Assembly (NCBI GenBank): GCA_963966185.1
Contig: CAWZYM010000151.1
Location: 567,501-631,500 of the forward strand
DNA: 64,000 bases
Direction of reading: 5' to 3'
Origin: Rhabditoides inermis
Lineage: Eukaryota; Nematoda; Chromadorea; Rhabditida; Rhabditidae
Positions 36,530 to 49,069 of the stretch are shown here, one piece after another. The translations under genes were made by a program, and so were the position numbers. Every line of letters begins with the position of its first letter. Position 1 is the stretch's first letter. A model generated the notes under the pieces. That model saw only the letters and a list, made by a program, of their open reading frames with translations. It did not search any database and was not told the DNA's origin.

Positions 36530-37991
36530 CTTCCTCGTTACAGATATTCACGCGGTTCACTTGTCTCGCGTACTGTTGATGACCTGTAGTGCGCTGGTGT
36601 TGCGGAGTAGGCTTTTGGAACTGCGTGATTCGCTGGAAGCAAATATTCACGTTGTGCATACCACCGCACTGTGCGCAGTTGGGTGCGTGGCAGTCTTTCA
36701 CTGTATGTGTGTCGCTGTAACATTTCAGACAAGCACGAGTTAGCCGGGCAATTTGCGCATTTGCGTACTCGATGTTTTTATTGTTGCACTGTTTCGCTTG
36801 ATGAGTTTTGCTGTTGCAGAGTCGGCATCGGTCAGGGCGAGCGACGGTGTGCACGGACTGGCGCTGTGGCTGAGGGTGCGACATCGGCGGGCGCGAGCCG
36901 TACGCGCTGTTCGGAGCGTGCGCGAGAAGCAGCGTTTCGTGTGAGTCGCCATTTGTTTTCCTCACTTGTAGCACATCTTCTTCAATGCGTATCTGTCTGT
37001 TGATCTCTTCCAGTGTCTCCTCTATCGTAAGCACCGCTGCTTTCTCGCTCTTCTTGTGTATTGCCTTAGCTACTTGCAGTTGAATGCTGTCTCCGAATTT
37101 AGGCAAAATCAGTCTCTGAGTCATTGTAGCAATAGCTGGGTCGTTGCTCGCATTTTGCATCGTTGAGCTATTGCGTTTTATTGCGGAGATGAGATTTTTG
37201 CATTCTTCATAGTTTTTTCGGTTGGCGGCGGTGTCTTTATTTGCGGCAGGCTGTACGCTCTCGATACGCTTCCACAATCTGTGTTGCACTTCGACTGGGT
37301 TTTGGAATTGTGCTTTTAGGTTCGCAATAGTTGTATCGTAATCGTCAGCAGAACGGCTGATACTGGCTCGCAGCGTTGCATTTTCACATTTGTTTATCAG
37401 AAATAGTAGCTTCTCCATAGGCTTGATGTCATCGTTCTCGTGTATGATTGTCTTAAATACTGGCCAGAATTGCTCGAAACCCTCGGGGGTTCCGTCGAAT
37501 GCAGGTAGCTCTATTCCGCGGTTGCTTATATTCAATTTGCGCTGTGAATGATTTGCGGGGACAGCGGGCTTTAGTGCGGCAGTGGCGAGTTGTTGGGCAA
37601 GCAGCGCGGTTTGCTGTTCGAAAAGGGATGATTCGCGCTCTCTCTTTAGCTCTTCTTCGTTCGTTTTTTGCAAGGCTTTTACTTGCGTGACGCTCTCATC
37701 TGCTTGATCGGTCAGCTCAATGTATTTCTCATCATCGATCAGCTTTTCCCATTCATCAACCGCTTCTTTGTCTTGCTCTCCCATATCATTCGTTGCGTAA
37801 GCATATTCATCTACTTTGTCATACTGGCATACTAGTTTCTCGCGCGTCTTTTCAACATCCATCATTGCAGCATTATATTGGTTGGCGGTAGCATTGTTGT
37901 CATTCATTGTTTGCATTAGCGTATGCATTTTTGTCAGCAGTTGATTTTTGTATCGCGTTAGCGATGCCTTATCGGCAGGTTTCAACCGCAT
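36405..37991 (-). CDS. gag: BEL/Pao Gag protein
   Basis: 528 residues from ATG at 37991 to TGA at 36405. The N-terminal half is coiled-coil-like; the middle has LPAFDGTPEGFEQFWPVF, a hallmark of BEL/Pao and DUF1759-type Gag. Three zinc knuckles follow near residues 385-450 (CRLCNSKTHQAKQC, CLKCYSDTHTVKDC, CAQCGGMHNVNIC). It forms the particle and packages element RNA. Its stop codon lies inside the +1-shifted pol frame, which continues directly from GAA-U-GAU-CAA. Confidence 0.93.
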   Translation of the reverse strand: MRLKPADKASLTRYKNQLLTKMHTLMQTMNDNNATANQYNAAMMDVEKTREKLVCQYDKVDEYAYATNDMGEQDKEAVDEWEKLIDDEKYIELTDQADESVTQVKALQKTNEEELKRERESSLFEQQTALLAQQLATAALKPAVPANHSQRKLNISNRGIELPAFDGTPEGFEQFWPVFKTIIHENDDIKPMEKLLFLINKCENATLRASISRSADDYDTTIANLKAQFQNPVEVQHRLWKRIESVQPAANKDTAANRKNYEECKNLISAIKRNSSTMQNASNDPAIATMTQRLILPKFGDSIQLQVAKAIHKKSEKAAVLTIEETLEEINRQIRIEEDVLQVRKTNGDSHETLLLAHAPNSAYGSRPPMSHPQPQRQSVHTVARPDRCRLCNSKTHQAKQCNNKNIEYANAQIARLTRACLKCYSDTHTVKDCHAPNCAQCGGMHNVNICFQRITQFQKPTPQHQRTTGHQQYARQVNRVNICNEEDEDADFEFAMLPAPNPDGERPLETAEYPYNEEGGDCFRDNE

Positions 37992-38101
37992 TTGATTTCA
38001 GGATCGTCTCGATGGACTGGTGATGGACGGCAAGTTATTCGACGCGGGCAGCACGAATGGAAACAGGTGAGACGGGGTGATGGCCTAGGGTATGCTCCAC
38101 A

Positions 38102-38114
38102 GGCCGATGCACCA
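38102..38114 (-). promoter_or_regulatory. Primer binding site, tRNA-Gly type
   Basis: TGGTGCATCGGCC on the minus strand directly follows the 5' LTR. It is complementary to the 3' end of nematode tRNA-Gly(GCC) (GGCCGATGC plus ACCA), the usual primer of BEL/Pao elements. Confidence 0.85.
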
Positions 38115-38640
38115 TAAATTGCCCTCACACACGGATATCACCCCTCGCTCTCACTCGCGATCGATAGCCAATCGATAATCAATCGATACCCAATAGCAGT
38201 GGGTTTAGCCAGCAAAGTATGATCTTAGCACAGATCTATTCACAATTCAATTCTCAGTTGCACCGCTTGCTCGTGTGGGTGCAACTGGCCAGTTAGCGAT
38301 GGGCACAGATTATATCAACAATTTATTATACGTTATAATCAAACACACACAAACAACAAGAACTATATCAGATCACTCAAATCACTCAAAACACTCGAGA
38401 CACACCACTCAATACGCAAGAAGGGGAAAACTCAACCTGAAAACAACCTGAAAACGAATATATTTTAGGTTTCGAAGTGGAGTGGGCGGGGCTTCAGCGA
38501 CGCGCGTACTGCCCGCCGGAGGTGCACACTCGACCGCGCATGCAACGAGGAAGCGGACTACAAAATGTTGTCGTTGCATTACTGTAATAAACATTTTGCT
38601 TAATTGCTGTTCTTGATCTTGATACAGTAGCACGACGGTG
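38115..38640 (-). repeat. 5' LTR of BEL/Pao element
   Basis: Matches the 3' LTR along its length but lacks the first five bases (TGTAG in the sense strand). At its outer edge a short internal LTR fragment (gagtgggcggggcttcag) is joined, showing a rearrangement after or during insertion. Confidence 0.88.
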
Positions 38641-38696
38641 GAGTGGGCGGGGCTTCAGTGCAATAAAAACTGCAAATTGATTTCGGTTTCCGATCG

Positions 38697-38745
<49 letters not shown>

Positions 38746-38862
38746 TGTTGAACTATTGGAGCAGGTTTGTGCACTATTTCGATTGATGAAATGCATGAGC
38801 TTTTGTTGCATTACGTTGAGTAACACAAACTCTTCTCTTACGGAAGTTCTTTTAAAAGATAA
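38641..38862. repeat. Right flank of BEL element: LTR fragment, (TA)n block, inverted arm
   Basis: In order: an 18-base LTR piece, the same-orientation copy of the (TA)n block (38657-38755, (TA)n at 38698-38743) and an inverted copy (38757-38862) of 30085-30190. Confidence 0.75.
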
Positions 38863-41106
38863 TGAATGTACTTTTATTGTATTTCATATAAATCTATCTA
38901 CATTAACATGAACCACAAAACATTTTTTTAAAAGAAGTCCAACAGTTCACCCACCTTGTTGAGTCCAAAATTGTATAATTTTTGCAAAAAAGAGTTTAGG
39001 TAATGCTGATGGGAAAATTTACAATTCCAATGTCATTTCTATTTAAAATCATATATTACAAAAGGTTCGCCACCAGCCGGAACCGAACTCGAGCCATGTG
39101 TCTCAACGGGCGCAATCGCTAACCACAACACTACTGTGCGCACGACAGGGCTCGCGATCTGAATGATATCAGTGCAATCCACAGGCAGTGCGGAATGTGC
39201 ACCTCCTGTCTGCTGGGGGCAGCCGGTGCGCGCCACCCCCCCCCTAGAAAACCATCCGTACACGGGGGATTGCCTGCCCCTCAGAGGGCGCGCGCGCGTA
39301 TCTCGCTTCCTACACCAGCTAGCGTTACCAAAATCGAAACTTAACCATTTTCTAACATCCTGATAACATCTATCAGCATCACATTGTTCTCGCAAAGATT
39401 CTAAGGGACCTTTCGTTCAGTCGCCTTTTGCCGATTCTAGCGCGCGACTAGTCTTAACACAAACCAACCAGCGCTGCCGCGCTGGTTGTAATTGATTATG
39501 TGTTGTCTTAGCAAACCTATTACACAGCTTCCACCACGGTTTCCTTTGTTTGTAAATTGACACACCCTTTTATAGCGTTGTGATTGATGTCTCGCTTGGC
39601 ACATGAAAGAAGGCGAAGTCCCTCCATAAATGGTTCACGGCGTCGGCGATAATTAGTGAATTAGAAAACCTTTTGATCTGAAATTTTGAAGGGGTTATCT
39701 AAACACTCAGATCTAAATTTCTCTACTTTTCGATTGGATAGTTTTTGGTGAAGATATGCTAATGTGAAGTAGGAGTGGTTCGCTGGTTTTTTCTAGCGTT
39801 AACATTAGAATTGAGAGTTGTCCTTCAGGATTCAAGGTATAATGACTTCTCCGGATCCGAAGTTCGATTTTTATCGAAATCGGTTCATGTTTTTTCTTGG
39901 TCGCAATTCGGTTCCGTGATAGTATCTTGAAAATCAGGCAATCGGCGCTTCCTTCGCGGTGAGGTACAAACTTGGCACGATTTTCCAATGGGAATTTAAA
40001 TGCAAGCTTGGTCCCGCCACGGACCTAGAGACTTTTGTAAAAAAAAAATCATTTTGATGTGAGACATCAGCTGTGGTCATTTCATTGTTTTCATTATCGA
40101 CTCCTCTTCTTTAAAATGAACGCTGACGTCTTGTATTTTTCAACAATTCATTACAACAACGCTGAAAATTCAACAATTGCGGAAATTCACAGTGACAACA
40201 TTTCTCTCTTCGATTTCACGTTCGATGCTGCGTTTGAAAATTATGGTTTCATTTACCATGAACCGTACGTATCGGTCCACTTCCAGTCAGCATACGGTAG
40301 CAATCATTATATTCTAAACCGTCTAGGGAACATACACATGCTAATCATGTCTCTCTCTCTCTCTCTTTCTCGTATTCATAATCTGGGAAAACAAATCTTA
40401 GCATTGACTTCCTTTCCCTTTGGATAAAATAAGCACATGTTCATGTTTTAATTGATAAGCAATTTGCAATTTCAACTTGCAAAACAGATGAGCTTCACTC
40501 TTTTCTCGAGAGACATATGATATATAAACAAGCTGTTTCACGTTATCTTTGTTCAATCAATCAATCAATCTTTTATCCGGAATCGTTATATCTGAATATG
40601 ACAACACAATCATGATGTTATGAAGCACACAGTAGTGCCTTAGATACTAGATACATAGGCTAACGCCGGGGAAAGACAGGTAGGCTGACGAGGTTAGTGG
40701 CGGGAAGACGATACAGACTTGATCGGTAATCATTCCTAGACCATTAGAGTACCATTCTTGACGTGAAGAGCTCCGGGTTTTCCTTTGCTTCCATGCCATT
40801 TGATATCTCCTCGCGCCATAGCTGTTTCCACATGAGAATACTTCCCGCCGCCTCACTGGTTACTCGGGAAGGATTCTTGTCGATGACCCATCATTCGGCG
40901 GCGGCGGGACAAAATAAAGACCCGACCGCACGCCGCGGAGAAAAAGGAAGAATTTGTGTTGTACGGCACAATACATTGACAGTTTTGATAAGCTGTAAAC
41001 TCATCGCCAATAACGTCAATAGATACATAGAAACAACTATTTCCAGGTAATTAATCTTAAAACATTGATATTCCCCGAATCAAAACTGACTCGGTAAGCA
41101 CTCATA

Positions 41107-41183
<77 letters not shown>

Positions 41184-41650
41184 AACAGTCATCTCTTTGT
41201 CCTGTTACCCTCTGCGCAAACACATCTGCTCGATTACAGCTGGTGCACAAAGGTGCGATCGGGTTACGGTAATCGTTGTAATACGGTAATACTGCCGCCC
41301 TTGTGTTTGGGTGTGCGCGCGCGATCATGTTGTCATGTTATGTGTAGGTTGTGGTATGAGGACATTTGAGGACACGGCTAGGCCCCGCCTACTTCGACCC
41401 ACCTGCCCTGAAATGAAAGAGAGAGGAGGAGGAGGAGGAGGAGTAGGGGGAGAAGGAGGAGCAGTGTGGAGCAGTGGATTCTGTTCCCATCCATTCCATC
41501 TTCCTAATCTCATTCATTTTTTTCCTTATATCACATCAGTGATTATTGAATGATCGCTCATTTATCGATTTATCTCTTTTTGCCGTGTTTGCATTTTGAT
41601 TTCGTGAATATTTCATGCATATTCGTTGCATATCATTTTTATTTATATGA
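38863..41650. other. Intergenic with repeat fragments
   Basis: Contains a tRNA-like segment (39066-39140), the fourth member of the 29-kb repeat family (39640-39770), (CT)n at 40350-40368 and a longer (CT)n at 41107-41180, and a GGA-rich stretch at 41424-41465. No supported gene was found; the 122-residue plus-strand frame at 40059 has no splice or domain support. Confidence 0.5.
39066..39140 (-). repeat. tRNA-like segment, probable SINE head
   Basis: A-box-like TAGTGTTGTGGTTA (39120-39133) and B-box-like GAGTTCGGTTCC (39079-39090) on minus are correctly spaced, but the stems do not fold into a tRNA. Confidence 0.45.
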
Positions 41651-41656
41651 TTTCAG
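41651..41656 (+). promoter_or_regulatory. Probable trans-splice acceptor for the ZP gene
   Basis: TTTCAG ends eight bases upstream of the ATG at 41665 with no upstream exon seen, a typical distance for spliced-leader addition in nematodes. Confidence 0.5.
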
Positions 41657-41664
41657 TGTCCAAA

Positions 41665-44371
41665 ATGCATATTTTTCTAATACTAATCTGCACGCTGACC
41701 ACCGTTCAGGTAATTCACATCCCTGCTTTCTCAAACCCGTATCCTCTACTCTACTCTTTCCGGCTTTCTCTAAAAACGAGCGATTTGTGAGATGCGCACT
41801 AGGCGTTTCAACTTTTTCTGTCCTCCGAATGAAATGGAAATCCTCTAATTTGTCCGTGTCTTGTGTATATTTGAATGGCGAAGACCGGCTGGTGATGTAA
41901 TACCGCGCCGGCTTCTCTCGCTTCACTAGTCACCGACACCCACCTCACTTTCTGACTGAGTGGTTTGTGTATATGTGTCTACTGGACAGGGCAAATGAAG
42001 TGACTGTCCCCCAAGGCCGGCGGACACTGGCAATTTTGTCGCAGCCTCTCTCAAAATAGAGACTGACATGAAACATCTGGGATTCCGCACGTATCCGTAG
42101 GCTGTTGTTTCGGCGTGTCTCGAGAGATTGTGATACGCCTCACAGACGCGCCGCCTAATTACAGAGTAATTACTTGTCATCTGGTCAGAGGTGCGACCGC
42201 TACCTTGAAACGACAATGGGAAAGAGAGGAGGGGAAAAAGGCTATTCTCGAGTATTGAAGTAATCCCGCGTACCATTTCCCACACCTCAAATCTCGGCGA
42301 CAACTTTTTGGCACCGCTGCAAAAAGTGTTTACTCTGTAGGCGCATGAGTGAGGGTCAGTGGAGGGGAGGCCTTGACTGCTTGGCTTGCTACATGCATAA
42401 TTGGTCTTCTTGGCGCGAGAGACGCGAGAGAGTGTCACAAAAGGGGTAACACAGAGGGATTACACTACTCGGAAGGTATTCGATGGTCCTTAGGCTGATC
42501 ATAGTTCACTCTCCGCCAATTCTGCAAAGACGGCGTGTTACAAGTAGACCTTTGAGTGACAGCTGTCACAACAAAGTAACTGGAAGGAAAGTCAATAACA
42601 TGACTACAATTTTGCAGGGTGTTTTCGAGGAGAATTTTGTGATGGGTCAGCCGAATGTGATCTGCGACCAAGATTCGATCAACCTTGAGTTTCGGACAAA
42701 GAAGCCGTTCACTGGTAAGTTATGGCGGTGTTAATTCAAGTGGATTGCCAAATATAATTGTTTCAATTTTAGGAAAGATCTACGTGAAAGGACACTACAA
42801 TCGGCCCGAATGCAAGGTACAGTTGAAGCTGTGATTTGTGAAAAATATGCATTCACTGCCACTATGAACACGCAGTAGTTTTTATAGAAGGCTTTATGCT
42901 GAAAAGTATATAGTCTCACTCATCGAGTAAAACAGTGCACAATGGTGTTGATTGAATCGAAATTGAATTTGAATTTCTCATCTTTTCAGGTGGATTATTC
43001 GGACGGAGACGCGGCCAAGGGAGGCATTCGACTCAACCACGGAGCATGCGATATGGACAGACAGAGGATGGTGAGGGGAGGGAGAGGAGGAAGGGAAAAA
43101 GAGAGAGAAAGAGAGAGAGGGGAAGTGAGAGAGAGGAAGGGAGAGGGGGAGGGAGAGGGAGGGAGAGAGAGATGGAGAGAGAGAGAGAGAGAGAGAGATT
43201 TCTTTCCAGATCACTCCCGACGGCATGATGTTCTCGACAGTTCTGGTCATCTCCTTCCATCCGGTAAGCAAAACGAAGAGAAAGTATACGTTTCATCAAC
43301 ACATGAAATGACACACGATGTTTTTTTTTTCGCTAATTCCGCTGTTTTTCTGAAGTTTTTTCGTATACACATCCGAACAGTCAGCAATGTTCACGTTTCC
43401 AATCACTTGCTCCTTTCCAAGAATAAAACGTGAATGAAGGAATACTAAGACCGATCACTTATAAATAAATACGTTGCAACAACATATCAAAGGTTGCCGA
43501 AACATTTAGCAGTAATTGAGTGCAGTAGTTCTTAGAATAGACAACAAACATGAATCATTGATATCTGAAAGTTGAAATAAAACAATGAATTAAAAAAAGC
43601 AGTTGTTCATTTGTTGCAGTTGTTCATCACGAAAGTGGACCGCGCTTTTCACGTGAAGTGTCTGTACAGAGAGGCTCAGAGAACGGTCACACAACAGCTC
43701 GATGTCAGGTGAGACGCTCATTTCATTTCGAAAAATATCACATTTTACAATTCATCACCCAACAAAAATAAAATCTTTTTTATCAAGAATAGCTTGTGTA
43801 AATTGTATAGATGGGATGATTAGTGCCACTAGTTTCACCATGTGGTGGTCACAAACCACCACTATGTGTTTTTGTTGAAATACCAAATCGCATTCGACTC
43901 ATCCGCATTATCCTCTGTGATTCACTTTCACCACATATGTGAGCGGTAATTGCCCTCGCTCTCACTTCTCCGCGCTCTCCCCGTGCCGCACACTCTCTCC
44001 CGCTTGACTATCACTCCATTCACTCTAATCCATTCTGTGCCATTTATGCATATATCGCTACATTCCTAGACACATCCACTTATACCTATAGTCCATTCAA
44101 TGTCCCTCCTATTCGTTTTCTTGACCTGCTTCCATCTACTGCCATGTATTTTTGCGCCAAGGTCGAGGTAATTGTTGCAACAATATTTGTCACGGGTTTA
44201 TGGGTTATGCAATCTGGGTGTTTGCGCGAGCGGAAGTTCCGCGCGCGCACGCGGCAATGCAACCGAGATTTCCGCGTTCAAGTGGCGAGTACTTGTAAAG
44301 CGAGCCTTGACCCGTTACACAGCTAACGATCCGTGGAGAGTACAATAGGGAAGAGGAACGGAGGAGTGAAA

Positions 44372-44446
<75 letters not shown>

Positions 44447-45475
44447 AGAGAGAGAATCGCGCACTGTACCCGTTCGGATACAAGTGGCAAACAATGGTTG
44501 TATCAATTCATGAGTATCGTTTCGACGTTGAGAATGCAAGAGCAAATTGTGCACAAATCGTTTCACTCAATGTATCCATATTTTGAAACGTAAGGTAAAA
44601 AAAAACTTCGATTTCATTTCAGTGCACTGCCCACAGAGGCTCTCTCGCACGACATGGCTATGCCTATCTGCTCGTACTCTATCCGCAAGGTAAGAAATCG
44701 ATAAATCGATTATCGCACTGTTCGATCGATATTCCAGGACACGCTCGATGGGGAGATCCTGAAGTTTGCACGCGTCGGCGATCAAGTCGTGCATCGCTGG
44801 GAGTGCGACTCGGGTAAATCGATATATAAATCATTGATGTATTGATTTATCGATTATTCACAACCCCTCATGATCGTATCACCAATATCCTCTAGGTTTC
44901 AAACCAAATCATGTTTTGCTTGCGCGCGCGGGGAAATGTCAAAGAATGACAACGTCGACGATAATGGAAATGTCAAATGTCACGGAGGAGGGGAGGGGGG
45001 CTCATAATACAGCATTACATCACCTGGACCTGGAGGTCGTTCAAATCGCGAGCGCCAGCAGCCGGCTGAAAGCAGTCAGCCCCATACAAGGCAATGCATC
45101 ATACCATACAGTCCGTGTACAGTACATAATAGAGAGACAGGTGTGTGTGTGTGTGTGAACCGTGCGCGAAACGCACATACGCTGAAAAAAGGGATGGTGC
45201 GTAACAGAGAGTAATGTCAGTAATGCAGTCAAATAGGAATGGGAAAATAGAAATCATAAAATTCGATAATCGATAAAACAATCAAAATCAATAATCCAGA
45301 CGCGTACGGTCTGCTGGTTCACTCGTGCTACGTGGAGGACGGGCAGGGAGAGACTCAACTAATAGTGGATAAGGACGGGTGAGTCTGATCTCTCTCCCTT
45401 TCTCTCTCTATCTCTCTCACTCTCTTTCTCTCTCTGCCTCTCTCTCTCTCTCTTTCTATCTCGCTCCCCTCTCCC

Positions 45476-45523
<48 letters not shown>

Positions 45524-47347
45524 CCGTATCGATTGATTGATGATCCCCCTATCAGCTGTCACACGGATCGTCTTCTGCTCGGCGACCCGACCTACGTGGA
45601 GGCACTCAACATGGCCTACCGGTGGGCTTGCATAAATAAACTCATATAAGAAACCACGTACAATATATGGAGCGTACAATACCACTGACTGAGTCTGTCT
45701 GTCATGTTTTGTTCATGTTTTTACGAAGCAAGCTTCAGTTAACTTTACATACGTTTCACTACACCAACATACGATAACGTGGCACTCATCGTCTTATATC
45801 GACTGGTTAAATACGTTTCGCAACACCAATAACACAGCAGTCGCTAACATTTAAAGAATGAGCTACAGTTGTTTGCATCATACGACTTGAAGATATCGTG
45901 CGTGAAATGGAACCTATACTGTAAAACGTGCGGTTACTTTCGTTCTTTCGTATCCAATATTTTCACGCTCTCATTGCAGCGATCATGCAATCGGGGTTAG
46001 AAATTAAAGAACTTGAAAAATCGTAAAGCGCGTGTTGTGAAATGAAACTTGGAAACGTACGTTTTCGTTCCCATTAATTTCAACATTTTCCTTGCAGTGA
46101 GTCTTTCGTGTTCAAGTTCGCGGACCGCGTGGCAGTTCGATTCAAGTGCGAGATCCGACTGTGCCTCAAGCAGGACGGCGGATGCGACGGCGTCACGGTG
46201 AGAGTTGTTTGTTTGTTTACTTGTCTGCTTACCTGTTTACTTGTTTGTTTATCTGTTTACTTGTTTGTTTACTTGTTTACTTCCAGCCGCCGGTGTGCTT
46301 CGACTCTCAGCGGCGTCATGTGAGCGAGGGAGGAGTGGTGGATAACAGGGTCGGCAACGCAACCGAGACAGAGGCCAGGGTGCGTTGTAGTGATTTTGTT
46401 ATTAATGACAACTCTGAGCTCATGACATTGCATCACTCACATATGTCGTTACTCCGACAGTGAAACGTATTCCTAAAATGCATTAAACTTCCTGTCTGCC
46501 AATTTACTACTCGCGTGCTAGGAACGTATTGTTGTTTCGTCAATTCAAAAAGGATCAAGTAAAGATTGTTCCAAAATACTCCAATTACGAAACGGTTGAA
46601 ACATATAACTATGCAAGAGTAGTAGATATTACACCAAAACTCCAAAAGCTCAACATAATGCCATTGAGAAACGTAAGCAACCGGTTTTGTTGAGGACGGA
46701 AAAACTGTAATGTCTAATCGGTACAGATGTTGCAGCGCGTGCGCCGAGCCTCCTCGTATGGCGCCGGCCACTCCACACTCTCCCCTTCCAACACCAGCCA
46801 TGCGACCATCGACGGAGATCTGCTCACACACATATATGTACTCGATGCGGATGAGGAGGGGAAGGGTGAGAGAAGGATGGGGAGAGAGAGAGAGATGGAG
46901 GGAGAGAGAGCGAGGAAGAGAGAGAGAAAGAGATTTTGAATTCATTGATATGCCAGAAGAATTGTAACACATTCGTCCGGATCATGTTTATGAATGCGTT
47001 GAAACGTAGTTATTTGTATTCAAACAAGATGAATCGCAGCAGTGAGAAAGAGATGGATTCGCTTCCAGACGCCGCCTCCGCCCTCTCCTCCTCCCATCCG
47101 GTCTGCCTCTCTCCGTCGGCTCTCCTCATTCTGACTACAATGATGACTGTCATGCTGGTCGCTCTCGCATCCACTGCTGGCTATATGGCATGCAAGCAGT
47201 GCAGGAGGTAGGACAACATTGGATCCACCTTGTGTACTACTTACGTTTCACCATCAACTTTTTTGCGGTTATTAGTTGTAAAACACAAACTTTTCCAGCA
47301 ACACTGCCGACAAAATGGATCTGATCTACGGTCAGCGCAGCCTTTAG
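41665..47347 (+). CDS. Cuticlin-like ZP-domain membrane protein, 15 exons
   Basis: Exons 41665-41709, 42618-42714, 42773-42816, 42990-43070, 43210-43263, 43620-43708, 44623-44689, 44738-44813, 45300-45378, 45556-45621, 46098-46197, 46287-46379, 46727-46865, 47069-47207 and 47299-47347 sum to 1,218 nt (405 residues) in perfect phase. Residues 1-15 form a signal peptide. The zona pellucida domain follows, with conserved Cys in VICDQDSI, CKVDYSDG, VKCLYR, ICSYSI, WECDS and LLVHSCYV, through SFVFKFADRVAVRFKCEIRLC. A furin-type site RVRR at residues 301-304 precedes a single TM helix (LLILTTMMTVMLVALAS) and a short basic tail, the standard CUT architecture. Such proteins polymerise in the cuticle after cleavage. 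Which cuticlin paralogue it is cannot be said. Confidence 0.93.
43079..43198. repeat. (GA)n-rich microsatellite in ZP intron 4
   Basis: Purine-rich GA/GGA tract filling most of the 139-base intron between exons 4 and 5. Similar tracts lie in intron 6 (44378-44456, GA), intron 9 (45383-45522, CT) and downstream of the gene (47636-47678, GA). Confidence 0.9.
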
Positions 47348-47632
47348 GAGAGAAAAATCGATAATCGATCGATCGCCGCTTTACAACACGTCATCGTCCG
47401 GGTTCACCACGTATTTATGCAACGCATTTAATCTATTTCTAGTTCTAGATTCAATTCATTATTTTCTTTCTCAATGTGATGCGCATGTGATCCAATCTCG
47501 AATTCTCTTCTCGTGTTGTGTGTGTACATCGCCCCACGGGGTGTCACTTTCATTGTCAATCACAGTTTTGTTATGCGATAAATATGTAATGATCACTCTA
47601 TCACTCATTCACATGTGGTGAAATTGTTGTAC

Positions 47633-47680
<48 letters not shown>

Positions 47681-48465
47681 GCGCGACATTTGTGCTTCCT
47701 GTACTGAATATGATATTCTAATATGTCGCGCGCATCTAATGAACGCATAGTCTCTATCTGTTATTCTTCTGTCCAGGTAGTGTGAGGTATGCGAGTGAAG
47801 GAAGGGAGAATATTCCAGCGTCTGTCCCTTGGGGAGAATTTCCTGTATGATGAAAGAATCAGTTCAGATGTTTGGTTCTATGTGTTATCGATCGATCTCA
47901 TAGCATCTTTCTTTCTCACTCCAGTGTGGCAACTGCATTTGCATAAACAAAGGAAAAGATGTCTCACATTCGAGTCTTTCATTTCTCTCCACGCAACTTC
48001 TTGAAAGTTATTCTACTGCATCATATCCATGCATAGTTTGTCATATCTACAACACTATTCATTCAATAATTATAATTTCTACATGGAACGGTGAGCTGTT
48101 TTTAATGTTTTAAAATAGTTTGAATCATACGTGTTAACGATTTTTTTTTCAAAAACTGATGTTTTGTATGACCCGAATAGGCTCCATCAACTAATAATAT
48201 CCATTCAGCTCCGAGAGAGACCGGACATACACGGAATGGACTTATTGGTGTTTTTCACTGACCATTCCGGTAACTGAATGGAACTCCGCAATTTGTTTTT
48301 CTCGCAACAATTTGAAAGCACACTATGAGGGATTTGGAAAATACACTATGAGATAAGGTGAGATCAAAAAGAATCTGTAAAGAAAACTGTGACGAAATTG
48401 TCCCTTAGTTTTTTGCACTCCTCACACTCTCACAAGTCATGCAAATCAGATCCATTTTCTCTACC

Positions 48466-48522
<57 letters not shown>

Positions 48523-48655
48523 TTTATTACCGATAACATGAGAAAATCGACATAGCAACAAAAAGTGAAAACATGGAAAACGGCAGATATGGATGGGGTT
48601 GAATATAAATAAGGAATAATAACATAATAATATACGAAACGAGAAAATATGGTCT
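47348..48655. other. Intergenic, 3' flank of ZP gene
   Basis: Contains the ZP 3' UTR (length unknown), a (GA)n tract and, at 48468-48522, (CT)n running into (TA)n. No gene was recognised. Confidence 0.5.
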
Positions 48656-49005
48656 CTATAGGTTGCGCAATTTGCTAGGTGGCATAATATCTAATGTAGA
48701 GAGTTGTGATTTGAAGACGGAAGGGTCGTTGACGGAAACTAAGTCATGAGGAAGGGAGTTCCAAATTACGAAGGTTCTGCTTAAAAAAGTGCTAGTACGG
48801 CCTGTGTGATCGAATGAGGGAACAATCCTAAATTCATGAGAGCCGCGAGTACGAGTTGGAATAATTGCGAAAAGCCCATGATAGTCTAAAGTCGTTTTTG
48901 AGTGAATAACTTTGTGTATGTAAGTGACGTCATTTAAGAATCGCCTATTTTCAAGAGATTGAAGATTAAAAAATTGAAGGCGTTCGGGGTATGATAAGTT
49001 GCGTC

Positions 49006-49009
<4 letters not shown>
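48656..49009 (-). pseudogene. C-terminal fragment of a second CR1-like LINE
   Basis: An uninterrupted minus-strand frame of about 118 codons encodes a LINE tail: LSYPERLQFFNLQSLENRR, then RTRGSHEFRI and FVIWNSLPHDLV, ending in TAG at 48656-48658. The same kind of tail (RVWNELPD) closes the LINE at 25.4 kb, but the two belong to different families. The fragment is bounded by (TA)n tracts on both sides (48482-48520 and 49010-49068). All upstream RT sequence is missing. Confidence 0.75.

Positions 49010-49068
<59 letters not shown>
49010..49068. repeat. (TA)n microsatellite
   Basis: About 58 bases of pure TA immediately at the 5' break of the LINE fragment. Confidence 0.95.

Positions 49069-49069
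<1 letters not shown>

Noticed and set aside
30231..38743. (TA)n tracts on both BEL flanks as target-site duplications
   Set aside because: BEL/Pao target duplications are about 5 bases; these repeats are part of larger duplicated blocks and were not made by integration alone.
41926..42438. 170-residue minus-strand frame in ZP intron 1
   Set aside because: No domain, opposite to a well-supported intron, and no splice signals on that strand.
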